In this document: positions 15,015-21,428 of the stretch, in pieces
Layout of the letters: each line of letters starts with the position of its first letter
How positions within the stretch are numbered: the first letter of the stretch is position 1
Assembly (NCBI GenBank): GCA_036351575.1
Contig: JAZBPJ010000055.1
Location: 1-21,428 of the forward strand
Direction: 5' to 3'
Length of the DNA: 21,428 bases
DNA from: JABDPF01 sp036351575
GTDB taxonomy: Bacteria; Pseudomonadota; Gammaproteobacteria; Xanthomonadales; SZUA-36
Translations under genes and position numbers: made by a program
The notes under the pieces: model-generated
The model's input: the letters and a program-made list of their open reading frames with translations, nothing else
What the model was told of the DNA's origin: nothing
Databases searched by the model: none

Positions 15015-16532
15015 TCAAGCCTCCGGGCGCATGTACGGAAAGAGCAGAACGTCACGGATCGAAGGCGAATCCGTGAACAGCATCACTAGCCGGTCGATAC
15101 CGATGCCCTCGCCCGCCGTGGGCGGCATGCCGTATTCCAGGGCCCGGATGTAATCGGCGTCGTAGTGCATCGCTTCCAGGTCGCCGGCGTCTTTCTCCGC
15201 GACCTGCGCCTGGAAGCGTTCCGCCTGGTCCTCGGGATCGTTGAGTTCGGAAAAGCCGTTGGCGATCTCGCGGCCGCAGATAAACAGCTCGAAACGGTCG
15301 GTGACGTGCGGGTCTTCGTCATTGCGCCTCGAAAGCGGAGAAACCTCGGTCGGGTACTGCGTCACGAACGTCGGCTGAACGAGTTGGTCCTCGACCGTTT
15401 CCTCGAAGATTTCCATTAGCAGGCGCCCTGCCCCCCAGCCCGTCTCGGTGTGGATCTGCAGGCCATCGCAGGCTGAGCGCAGAAAGCCCTCGTCGCGCAG
15501 GTCGGCGGCGGCCATTTTCGGATTGTAGCGGCGCACGGCCTGCTCGACCGTCATGCGCTCGTAGGGACCCTTGAACTCGATTTCCGCACCCTGGTAGCTG
15601 ATCGTGCTGCCGCCGGTCACGGCGACCGCCATCTCGCTCAGCATGGCCTCGGTCAGCTCGATCAGGTCGTTGTAGTCGGCAAACGCCCAGTAGAACTCCA
15701 GCATGGTGAACTCCGGGTTGTGCTTCGTCGAGACACCCTCGTTGCGGAAGTTCCGGTTGATCTCGTAGACCCGGCCCAGGCCACCGACGATCAGGCGTTT
15801 CAGGTAAAGCTCCGGGGCCACGCGCAGGTACATCTGCAGGTCCAGCGCGTTGTGATGCGTCACGAACGGCCGCGCCGTGGCGCCGCCGGGGATCGGGTGC
15901 ATCATCGGCGTTTCGACTTCGAGGAACTCGCGGCAGGGCCCTTCCATGAACGCGCGGATGAAGGTGATGATCTTCGAACGCATGCGAAAAACCGCGCGCG
16001 ATTCCTCGTTCATGATCAGGTCGACGTAACGCTGCCGGTAACGGTGCTCGGTATCGGTCAGACCGTGCCATTTCTCGGGCAGCGGGCGCAGCGCCTTGGC
16101 CAGCAGGCGGACTTCCGACGCGCGTATCGACAGCTCCCCTTTCTGGGTACGCATGACGCGTCCGCGCGCGCCGACGATATCGCCCACATCCCAGCGCTTG
16201 AATTCCTGGTACACGCCCTCGGGAAGGTTGTCGCGCTGCAGCACGAGCTGGATGGAGCCGCCGCGATCCTGCAGCCGGACGAAGGCGATTTTTCCCATCA
16301 CGCGCTTGGCCATCATGCGCCCGGCCACGGAAAATTCGTCCTCGACGGAATCCAGTTCCTCCGCCGCCGCATCCGCGAAACGGACCTGCAGCACATTGCT
16401 GACGGTATCGCTTCTGAAATCGTTCGGGAACGCCTGCCCCTCTTCACGCAGCGCGTCGAGTTTGCCGCGCCGTTCCGCGATCAGCCGGTTTTCTTCGTTT
16501 TCCTGGACGTTCTGGTCCGTTTTATCGTTCAT
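15015..16532 (-). CDS. lysS: Lysyl-tRNA synthetase, class II
   Basis: A 505-aa class II aminoacyl-tRNA synthetase, the same length as E. coli LysS. The N-terminal anticodon-binding OB fold spans about residues 65-155 (VAGRMMAKRVMGKIAFVRLQDRGGSIQL). Class II motif 1 lies near FLEVETPMMHPIPGGATARPF, motif 2 is YEINRNFRNEGVSTKHNPEFTMLE, and motif 3 is GEGIGIDRLVMLFTD near the C-terminus. It charges tRNA-Lys with lysine in the cytoplasm. The ATG at 16532 begins 4 nt after the prfB stop, the conserved prfB-lysS pairing. In-frame sequence upstream of this ATG is antisense-to-nothing readthrough of prfB in another frame and is not part of the protein. Confidence 0.98.
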   Translation of the reverse strand: MNDKTDQNVQENEENRLIAERRGKLDALREEGQAFPNDFRSDTVSNVLQVRFADAAAEELDSVEDEFSVAGRMMAKRVMGKIAFVRLQDRGGSIQLVLQRDNLPEGVYQEFKRWDVGDIVGARGRVMRTQKGELSIRASEVRLLAKALRPLPEKWHGLTDTEHRYRQRYVDLIMNEESRAVFRMRSKIITFIRAFMEGPCREFLEVETPMMHPIPGGATARPFVTHHNALDLQMYLRVAPELYLKRLIVGGLGRVYEINRNFRNEGVSTKHNPEFTMLEFYWAFADYNDLIELTEAMLSEMAVAVTGGSTISYQGAEIEFKGPYERMTVEQAVRRYNPKMAAADLRDEGFLRSACDGLQIHTETGWGAGRLLMEIFEETVEDQLVQPTFVTQYPTEVSPLSRRNDEDPHVTDRFELFICGREIANGFSELNDPEDQAERFQAQVAEKDAGDLEAMHYDADYIRALEYGMPPTAGEGIGIDRLVMLFTDSPSIRDVLLFPYMRPEA

Positions 16533-16536
16533 GGTT

Positions 16537-17632
16537 TTACAAACCCTGTTTGAGAGAGGCCTCGACAAAGTCGTCGAGATCGCCGTCCAGCACGGACTGG
16601 GTGTTGCCCACCTCCACGCCGGTGCGCAAATCCTTGATGCGGGACTGGTCGAGCACGTAGGAACGGATCTGGCTGCCCCAGCCAATGTCTGATTTCTCGT
16701 CTTCGAGCTGCTGGTGCGCCTCGCGTTTCTTCTGCATCTCGTGCTCGTACAGCTTGGCACGCAGCTGCTTCATGGCGTGGTCGCGGTTCTTGTGCTGGGA
16801 GCGGTCGTTCTGGCACTGCACGACGATGCCGGTCGGCATGTGCGTCATGCGCACCGCGGAATCCGTCGTGTTCACGTGCTGCCCGCCGGCGCCCGAGGCG
16901 CGGTAGACATCCACGCGGATATCGGCCGGGTTGAGATCGATCTCGATGTTGTCGTCGATCTCCGGTGAAACGAATACCGCGGCGAAGGACGTATGCCTGC
17001 GGTTGCCCGAGTCGAAGGGCGATTTACGCACCAGGCGGTGCACGCCGGTCTCGGTGCGGCACCAGCCGTAAGCGTACTCACCGCTGATGTGCACGGTGGC
17101 GCTTTTGATGCCGGCGACCTCGCCGGAGGAAACCTCGACCAGTTCGGTCTTCCAGCCCCGGCGCTCGGCCCAGCGCAGGTACATGCGCAGAAGCATTTCG
17201 GCCCAGTCCTGGGCCTCGGTGCCGCCGGACCCGGCCTGGATTTCCAGAAAGCAGGCGCTGGAGTCCATTTCGCCCGAAAACATGCGCTCGAACTCCAGGC
17301 GCTCCACCCGCGCGCGCATGGCTACGAGGTCTTCCATCACGGCGTCGGCCGTCTCCTCGTCTTTTTCTTCGATGGCCAGTTCCAGCATCTCCGCGGCGTC
17401 TTCCAGCCCGGTGCGGAGCTCGTCCAGCGTGCGGATGATATTTTCCAGCCGCGAGCGTTCACGGCCCAGTTCCTGGGCTTTCTCAGGATCGTTCCAGATA
17501 TGGGGATTCTCGAGCTCCCGGCTGACTTCCTCGAGGCGGTCGCGCTTTACCGGGTAGTCAAAGGTACCCCCTAAGCGCCTCGCTGCGCTGTGAGAGTTCT
17601 TCTACAAGATTGGTGTGCAGGTTGGTTTCCAC
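16537..17632 (-). CDS. prfB: Peptide chain release factor 2 (programmed +1 frameshift)
   Basis: RF2 recognises UGA and UAA stop codons. The full 364-aa protein requires joining two frames: GTG at 17632 gives 24 residues ending ALRGYL, then TGA (17560-17558) is bypassed by +1 slippage and translation continues DYPVKRDRLEEV... to the TAA at 16537. The second frame alone, starting at an internal ATG (17388), would give only 283 residues. SPF (204-206, in RKSPFDSG) is the stop-recognition motif and GGQ (249-251) the hydrolysis motif. The C-terminus NTQSVLDGDLDDFVEASLKQGL is typical. AGGAAG sits 6 nt before the GTG. Length equals E. coli RF2 (365). It leads the prfB-lysS-glycosyltransferase-yafV run. 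Confidence 0.97.
17557..17572 (-). promoter_or_regulatory. RF2 autoregulatory +1 frameshift site
   Basis: The minus strand reads AGG GGG TAC CTT TGA C. AGGGGG (17572-17567) is the internal Shine-Dalgarno-like element, CTT (17563-17561) the slippery codon, and TGA C (17560-17557) the poorly terminated in-frame stop. The arrangement is the same as in E. coli prfB except TAC for TAT. When RF2 is scarce, slow termination at TGA allows slippage and more RF2 is made. Confidence 0.96.
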
Positions 17633-17661
17633 GCGATACTTCCTGTTATTCGAGGCGCTGC

Positions 17662-17690
17662 ATTTTACACCAGCAGACGCACGAACATAA
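17662..17690 (-). promoter_or_regulatory. Candidate prfB promoter
   Basis: On the minus strand TAAAAT (17667-17662) is a good -10, with TTATGT (17690-17685) 17 bp upstream as a poor -35. The start would lie about 25 nt before the GTG of prfB. It overlaps the divergent promoter region of the 17759 gene. Confidence 0.45.
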
Positions 17691-17702
17691 CTTATCTATA
17701 CT
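17674..17702 (+). promoter_or_regulatory. Candidate promoter of the secreted two-halved protein gene
   Basis: TATACT (17697-17702) is one mismatch from the -10 consensus; CAGACG (17674-17679) 17 bp upstream shares only the GAC core with the -35 consensus. The start would give a leader of about 50 nt, which contains a small hairpin CGGCC/GGCCG just before the RBS. Confidence 0.45.
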
Positions 17703-17758
17703 GTAGCGATTCAATCGCAACACGGCCTGACGGCCGATGAAAACAACGAGGAAACACC

Positions 17759-18532
17759 ATGTCGAAAACACGCATGCTCCTTTCATCCGCCTTTCTCATC
17801 CTGATGATTTCTCTGCCGGCCCTCGCCGACACACCGGGCAAGCTCGCCGAAAGCTGGTCGATGGTGCCCAAGGCGGGCCAGCGCGCCGAGTTCTTCGAAG
17901 GCCTCAAGGAACACATGGCGTTCCGCAGCGAAGCCGGCGATCCCTTCGTCTGGGAGACCTACACGCCGATGCTGGGTGACGAACTCAACACGGTCGTCGT
18001 CCGTGCCTGCTGCTTTGACTGGGCCGACGTCGACGCCTACCGCGAATGGAGCGAGAACAACGCGGAAGTCAATGCGCACTGGCAGGAGCACGTCGGGCAA
18101 TACGCCGATGACTACGGGCATTACTTCACCCGCTTGAACTGGTCTGACAGCAACGTCGGCGGCGACTGGTCTGGGTACCGCTACTTCGCCGTTACGGAAT
18201 TCGAGACCAAGGCGGGCATGGCGGGCCAGTTCGACGCTGCGCGCGAGGCGCTGAGCCAGATCGCGATCAACAACGGCTGGGCCAACGAAGAGCGCCCGTG
18301 GGTCTGGTCGAGCAGCATCGCGAACCCCGGGAACGAGTCCATCGTGGTTCCGCACAAACGCCTCGGAGACATGGACCGGGACGAGCAGAGCTTTTTCAAT
18401 TTCCTGGTCAAGGTCATGGGTTCCGAGGAAGCGGCGGAAGAACTGCTCGGCCGTTTCGGCAACGCGGTCGCAGGGCAGGAATTCCAGATCTGGGAGCGCC
18501 ACGCCGATTACTCGATGAAGGCTGCCGACTGA
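17759..18532 (+). CDS. Secreted protein of unknown function with two similar halves
   Basis: A 257-aa exported protein with a signal peptide at 1-23 (MSKTRMLLSSAFLILMISLPALA, cut before DTPG). I do not recognise the family with certainty. The mature part seems to hold two related segments: about 28-125 (SWSMVPKAGQRAEFFEGLKEHM ... FVWETYTPMLG ... YREWSENNAEVNAHWQEH) and about 141-250 (YFAVTEFETKAGMAGQFDAAREAL ... WVWSSSIANPG ... FEWERHADY-like end). The beta-alpha-beta layout, rich in W, F and Y, resembles dimeric alpha-beta barrel folds such as NIPSNAP or ABM, which would make this a fused pseudo-dimer; this is inference. GAGGAA with a 7-nt spacer is a strong RBS. It is divergent from prfB and precedes surE by 52 bp. 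Confidence 0.8.
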   Translation: MSKTRMLLSSAFLILMISLPALADTPGKLAESWSMVPKAGQRAEFFEGLKEHMAFRSEAGDPFVWETYTPMLGDELNTVVVRACCFDWADVDAYREWSENNAEVNAHWQEHVGQYADDYGHYFTRLNWSDSNVGGDWSGYRYFAVTEFETKAGMAGQFDAAREALSQIAINNGWANEERPWVWSSSIANPGNESIVVPHKRLGDMDRDEQSFFNFLVKVMGSEEAAEELLGRFGNAVAGQEFQIWERHADYSMKAAD

Positions 18533-18558
18533 ACGCGTTCATCGCGAAAACTGAGTAC

Positions 18559-18580
18559 CCGGGCGGCCACGGCCGCCCGG
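18559..18580 (+). repeat. Near-perfect GC hairpin immediately upstream of surE
   Basis: CCGGGCGGCC and GGCCGCCCGG flank only AC, forming a very stable stem that ends 4 nt before the surE ATG (18585). It has no T tract, so it is not a classic terminator for the upstream gene. It occupies the place where a Shine-Dalgarno sequence would be, so it could limit surE translation or mark a transcript end. Confidence 0.6.
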
Positions 18581-18584
18581 CCGG

Positions 18585-19427
18585 ATGGAAGTAAAACCCT
18601 TGCATGTTCTGCTGACCAACGATGACGGGCACGCCGCGCCGGGCATTACGGCGATGCGCAAGGCGCTGCGCACTCACGGCTACCGCGTCAGCATGATCGC
18701 ACCCAGCGACGAGCAGAGCGCGGCAAGCATGAGCACCACCATGGGCCGTGTAATGGGGCTGCAGCGCATTGACGACGACGGCTGGCACCTGGACGCCCGG
18801 CCCGCGGACACCGTCATGGTGGCGCTGCGACGCCTGCTGGAGAACGATCCGCCCGACCTGGTCGTATCGGGGATCAATTTCGGACCCAACCTGGGTCTCG
18901 GCCTGCATGCCTCGGGAACGGTCGCGGCCGCCGCAGTCGGCATGCTGCACGGCCTGCCGGCCATCGCCGTTTCAGCCGGCATGCTGTTCGAGGAATCCCG
19001 GGAAAATCCGCGCCTGTTCCCGAGCACCCTGAAGGCGCTCGACCCGGCGGCGGAGTTCACCTGCGAGGTGATCAGAAACCTGTCGAAAACGGGCAACGCG
19101 GGTGATCGCCTGCTGCCCCCCGGCTTGATGCTCAATATCAACTACCCGCCGCTGCCGCCCGAGCACATTCGCGGCGTTTCTTTTACCCCGGTTTCACGGG
19201 GCAGCATGATCGAGATGGTGTACGAGGTGTGCGGTGACACGGGAAGGGTCACGCCCTCGTTCCTGCCCGGCGTCGACCCGGCGGCACCCGAACGCGAGGA
19301 CGGAGACATCCGCGCCCACCTGGAAGGCTACATCACGATCTCGCCGGTCCGTCCCGACTGGAATCCGCCGGAGACCGAGACCAGCGAAATCCGGGAACGC
19401 CTGGCGCACGTTTTGTCCAGGCGCTAG
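18585..19427 (+). CDS. surE: 5'/3'-nucleotidase SurE
   Basis: A 280-aa SurE-family metal-dependent phosphatase acting on nucleoside monophosphates. VLLTNDDGHAAPGI (8-21) gives D13 and D14; APSDEQSAAS (39-48) supplies the active-site serine S45; VVSGINFGPNLG (93-104) supplies N98; HASGTVAAAA (108-117) is the usual YSGTVGAA loop with changes. It is about 25-30 residues longer than E. coli SurE (253 aa), mainly at the C-terminus. The usual pcm/rpoS neighbours are not seen. QSAAS instead of the more usual RSG(A/x)S makes this a somewhat divergent member. It is convergent with recJ and shares its stop sequence. Confidence 0.9.
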   Translation: MEVKPLHVLLTNDDGHAAPGITAMRKALRTHGYRVSMIAPSDEQSAASMSTTMGRVMGLQRIDDDGWHLDARPADTVMVALRRLLENDPPDLVVSGINFGPNLGLGLHASGTVAAAAVGMLHGLPAIAVSAGMLFEESRENPRLFPSTLKALDPAAEFTCEVIRNLSKTGNAGDRLLPPGLMLNINYPPLPPEHIRGVSFTPVSRGSMIEMVYEVCGDTGRVTPSFLPGVDPAAPEREDGDIRAHLEGYITISPVRPDWNPPETETSEIRERLAHVLSRR

Positions 19428-21163
19428 CCGCCGATGATGTGCTCGACCAGCAGCTGCGGCGATTCCCGTCCCCGCCAGCGATTGACGTCCAGGCGATAGA
19501 GAAACCGCACAGCGCCCGATTCCGGCAGATCGCCGGGAAGCCGTCCAAACGCGATCGCGTCGATTTCCCGGCCGCCAGATGACGGCTGCAGGATCATTTT
19601 CAGGTGGGCTCCGCCCACCACTCGCCGCTCGACGACTTCGAAGCGGCCGTCGAACAGCGGTTCGGGAAAGCGCTGACCCCAGGGGCCATGCGCTTCGATC
19701 TGCAGCGCAAGGTCGAGGCCGAGATCGGCGCCGTCCAGTTCTCCGTCGGTAAACATTTCCTCGCCCAGTTCCTCGCCGTCCAGCAGGGTATGCACCGCTT
19801 CGTTCATCTCCGCACGCAGCGCAGGCAGGTTTTTCCGGTCGAGCGTCATTCCGGCAGCCATCGCGTGCCCTCCAAAGGCCTTGAGCAGGCCCGGCCGGCG
19901 TGAATCCACCAGGGCAAGCGCATCACGAATGTGCAGGCCGCGCACCGACCGGGCGGAACCCTTGAGCAGGCTCGCCCCCTCGGATTCCGGGGCAAACGCG
20001 ATGACCGGGCGGTGAACGGCGTCTTTCACGCGCGACGCGACCAGCCCGACGATGCCCTGGTGCCAGCTCTCATCGAACAGGCACAGTGCGCCGGGCATCG
20101 GCTTCCGCTCCAGCGATTCGAGCAGTGCGGATACCTGGCGCATGGCTTCATCCTGCATGGCTTCCTGCATTTCACGGCGCTGCCGGTTGAGGGCGTCCAG
20201 TTCCGCTGCGATCGCATCGGCTTCGGCGCGCTGTTCACTCAGCAGGCAGCGAATCCCGGCCGCCATGTCTTCGAGGCGGCCGGCCGCGTTCAGTCGGGGC
20301 CCGACCGCGAAACCGAGGTCCGAGGCGTTCACGAAACGATAGTCCCGGTTGCCGGCGCGCAGCAGTGCCATCAGGCCGGGCCGGGCCCGCCCGCGCCGGA
20401 TCAGTTCCAGTCCCTGGCGCACCAGTACCCGGTTGTTGTGGTCCAGCGGAACCAGGTCCGCCACCGTACCCAGCGCCACCAGGTCCAGGTATTGCGCCAG
20501 GTTGGGTTCCGGGCGCCGCCGGGAAAACCAGCCCCGGTCGCGCAGGGTCCCCCGCAGCGCGCTGAGCAGGTAAAACATCACGCCGACGCCGGCCAGGTTC
20601 TTGCTGGGAAAATCGTCACCCGGAACGTTCGGGTTCACGATCGCGTCAGCCGGCGGAAGTTCCTTGCCGGGGAGATGGTGGTCGGTGACGATCACGCTGC
20701 AGCCGAGTTCGCTGGCTCGCGATACCCCGGCCAGGCAGTTGATCCCCGAATCCACGGTGACCAGCATGTCCGGCAGGTCGGGCGCAATGGAATCGACCAG
20801 TGGAACGCTCAGCCCGTAGCCGTATTCAAAACGGTTCGGCACGCGGTATGTTGCGCGCCGGCTGCCCATCGCCCGCAGGGCGCTGAGCGCCAGCGCGGTG
20901 CCGGTTGCGCCGTCGGCATCGAAATCGCCAACCACGAGGATGCTTTGCTCCTGCATCACGGCATCGGCCAGCAGACCCGCCGCTTCTTTCAGCCCCCGCA
21001 TGCCCGTGGGCGGCCGCAGTGCCCCCAGCCCGAGGGAAAGCGACGTACCGTCACGTACGCCGCGGCCCAGCAGGATGCGTTCGATCACCGGGTGGAGATC
21101 GTGATCCAGGCCGGCGATCTTGCCCTTGCAGGAGCGCTGCGTGATGGTTCGTGCACGGCTCAC
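19424..21163 (-). CDS. recJ: Single-stranded-DNA-specific exonuclease RecJ
   Basis: A 579-aa 5'-3' ssDNA exonuclease of the DHH superfamily (E. coli 577 aa), used in RecFOR recombination, mismatch repair and base excision repair. Motif I is VVGDFDADGATGTAL (77-91), motif II VTVDSGI (135-141), motif III VTDHHLPG (DHH 161-163), motif IV VALGTVADLVPL. The DHHA1 domain has DESWHQGIVGLVASR, GSARSVRGLHIRDAL and FGGHAMAAGMTL; an OB-fold-type C-terminal region follows. I set the start at GTG 21163, which overlaps the upstream stop as GTGA; the frame stays open for 28 more codons that read as the tail of the upstream gene in another frame. Translation is likely coupled to that gene. Confidence 0.96.
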   Translation of the reverse strand: MSRARTITQRSCKGKIAGLDHDLHPVIERILLGRGVRDGTSLSLGLGALRPPTGMRGLKEAAGLLADAVMQEQSILVVGDFDADGATGTALALSALRAMGSRRATYRVPNRFEYGYGLSVPLVDSIAPDLPDMLVTVDSGINCLAGVSRASELGCSVIVTDHHLPGKELPPADAIVNPNVPGDDFPSKNLAGVGVMFYLLSALRGTLRDRGWFSRRRPEPNLAQYLDLVALGTVADLVPLDHNNRVLVRQGLELIRRGRARPGLMALLRAGNRDYRFVNASDLGFAVGPRLNAAGRLEDMAAGIRCLLSEQRAEADAIAAELDALNRQRREMQEAMQDEAMRQVSALLESLERKPMPGALCLFDESWHQGIVGLVASRVKDAVHRPVIAFAPESEGASLLKGSARSVRGLHIRDALALVDSRRPGLLKAFGGHAMAAGMTLDRKNLPALRAEMNEAVHTLLDGEELGEEMFTDGELDGADLGLDLALQIEAHGPWGQRFPEPLFDGRFEVVERRVVGGAHLKMILQPSSGGREIDAIAFGRLPGDLPESGAVRFLYRLDVNRWRGRESPQLLVEHIIGG

Positions 21164-21428
21164 GATCCGGTCCCCGCCTGCAGCGCGCGGGCCAGCGGCT
21201 GCGCGGAAGCCCAGATCTTCAGGCGCGACAGGCGGTCGATGGTCCATGCTTCACCGCTTCCGCTCAGCAGCGTCAGCCGGGCCCGCCCGGTTCGCGCCCT
21301 GGAAAGCAGGCTGTCGACACGGCGTTCGAGCGCCTCGGCCTCGGCATGGGCATTGCGGGACAGCATCGCCCAGTCGATCAGCACGTTTTCCGCGTCCGCT
21401 GAGTCGTCTGCCTGCGCAAAAACCGGGC
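21160..21428 (-). CDS. Unrecognised protein, C-terminal part (cut by window edge)
   Basis: The last 88 or so codons of a minus-strand gene are visible; the frame is open to the window edge. The first visible residues PVFAQADDSADAEN could be the end of a signal peptide with cleavage around VFA/QA, which would make it an exported protein, but the start is outside the window. The rest is helical with NAHAEAEALERRVDSLLSRARTGRARLTLL, possibly a short coiled coil, then EAWTIDRLSRLKIWASAQPL. I do not recognise it. Its TGA overlaps the recJ GTG by 3 nt, so the two genes are probably one operon. Confidence 0.6.
   Translation of the reverse strand, partial: PVFAQADDSADAENVLIDWAMLSRNAHAEAEALERRVDSLLSRARTGRARLTLLSGSGEAWTIDRLSRLKIWASAQPLARALQAGTGS

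Noticed and set aside
16533..16760. In-frame extension of lysS upstream of its ATG
   Set aside because: It lies within prfB in a different frame; the 505-aa product from 16532 matches the family length exactly.
17388..17558. Taking prfB as a frameshifted pseudogene
   Set aside because: The break is the conserved AGGGGG-TAC-CTT-TGA-C recoding site, and the rest of RF2 is intact.

Overview
The window is a gene-dense, high-GC chromosomal segment of a gammaproteobacterium. The evidence is the divergent orn/rsgA pair, the prfB-lysS pair with the classic release-factor-2 frameshift, dusB, CsiV next to mfd, YafV, and a tRNA-Ala(GGC)/tRNA-Glu pair. The GC-rich coding style and frequent GTG starts fit Chromatiales or Xanthomonadales-like lineages; this placement is inferred. 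I see no phage, transposon, CRISPR array or other sign of recent transfer, and most of the window is core housekeeping.

Left edge (1-1266, minus strand): a cut-off tRNA-Glu, tRNA-Ala(GGC) with its own strong promoter, a DUF1249 protein and oligoribonuclease (orn). Plus-strand run (1324-11437): rsgA, a small BamE-motif periplasmic protein, a TraB/PrgY-family membrane protein, dusB, mfd, csiV, a DUF6394-type membrane protein and a two-TM potassium channel with two RCK domains. Gaps are 8-78 bp, so much of this may be co-transcribed. A GC-rich hairpin at 11506-11532 separates the run from a convergent cold-shock protein gene.

Minus-strand block (11556-17632): the cold-shock gene, an AT-richer spacer with inverted and direct repeats, a secreted protein with CotH-like motifs, and a tight prfB-lysS-glycosyltransferase-yafV operon. 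prfB is read through the conserved in-frame TGA by +1 frameshifting, so the full gene runs 17632-16537.

Right part: a secreted protein with two similar halves (17759-18532), surE (18585-19427), recJ (21163-19424, convergent with surE and sharing a CTAG stop) and the 3' end of an unrecognised gene overlapping the recJ start.

Themes are RNA decay and translation (orn, rsgA, dusB, prfB, lysS, tRNAs), DNA repair (mfd, recJ) and envelope or ion functions (csiV, BamE-like, TraB, potassium channel). I found no convincing new multi-gene system. The least explained items are the CotH-like secreted protein, the DUF6394/K+ channel pair with a TIGFGE filter, the glycosyltransferase with a C-terminal Rossmann-type domain inside the prfB-lysS operon, and the two-halved secreted protein upstream of surE.
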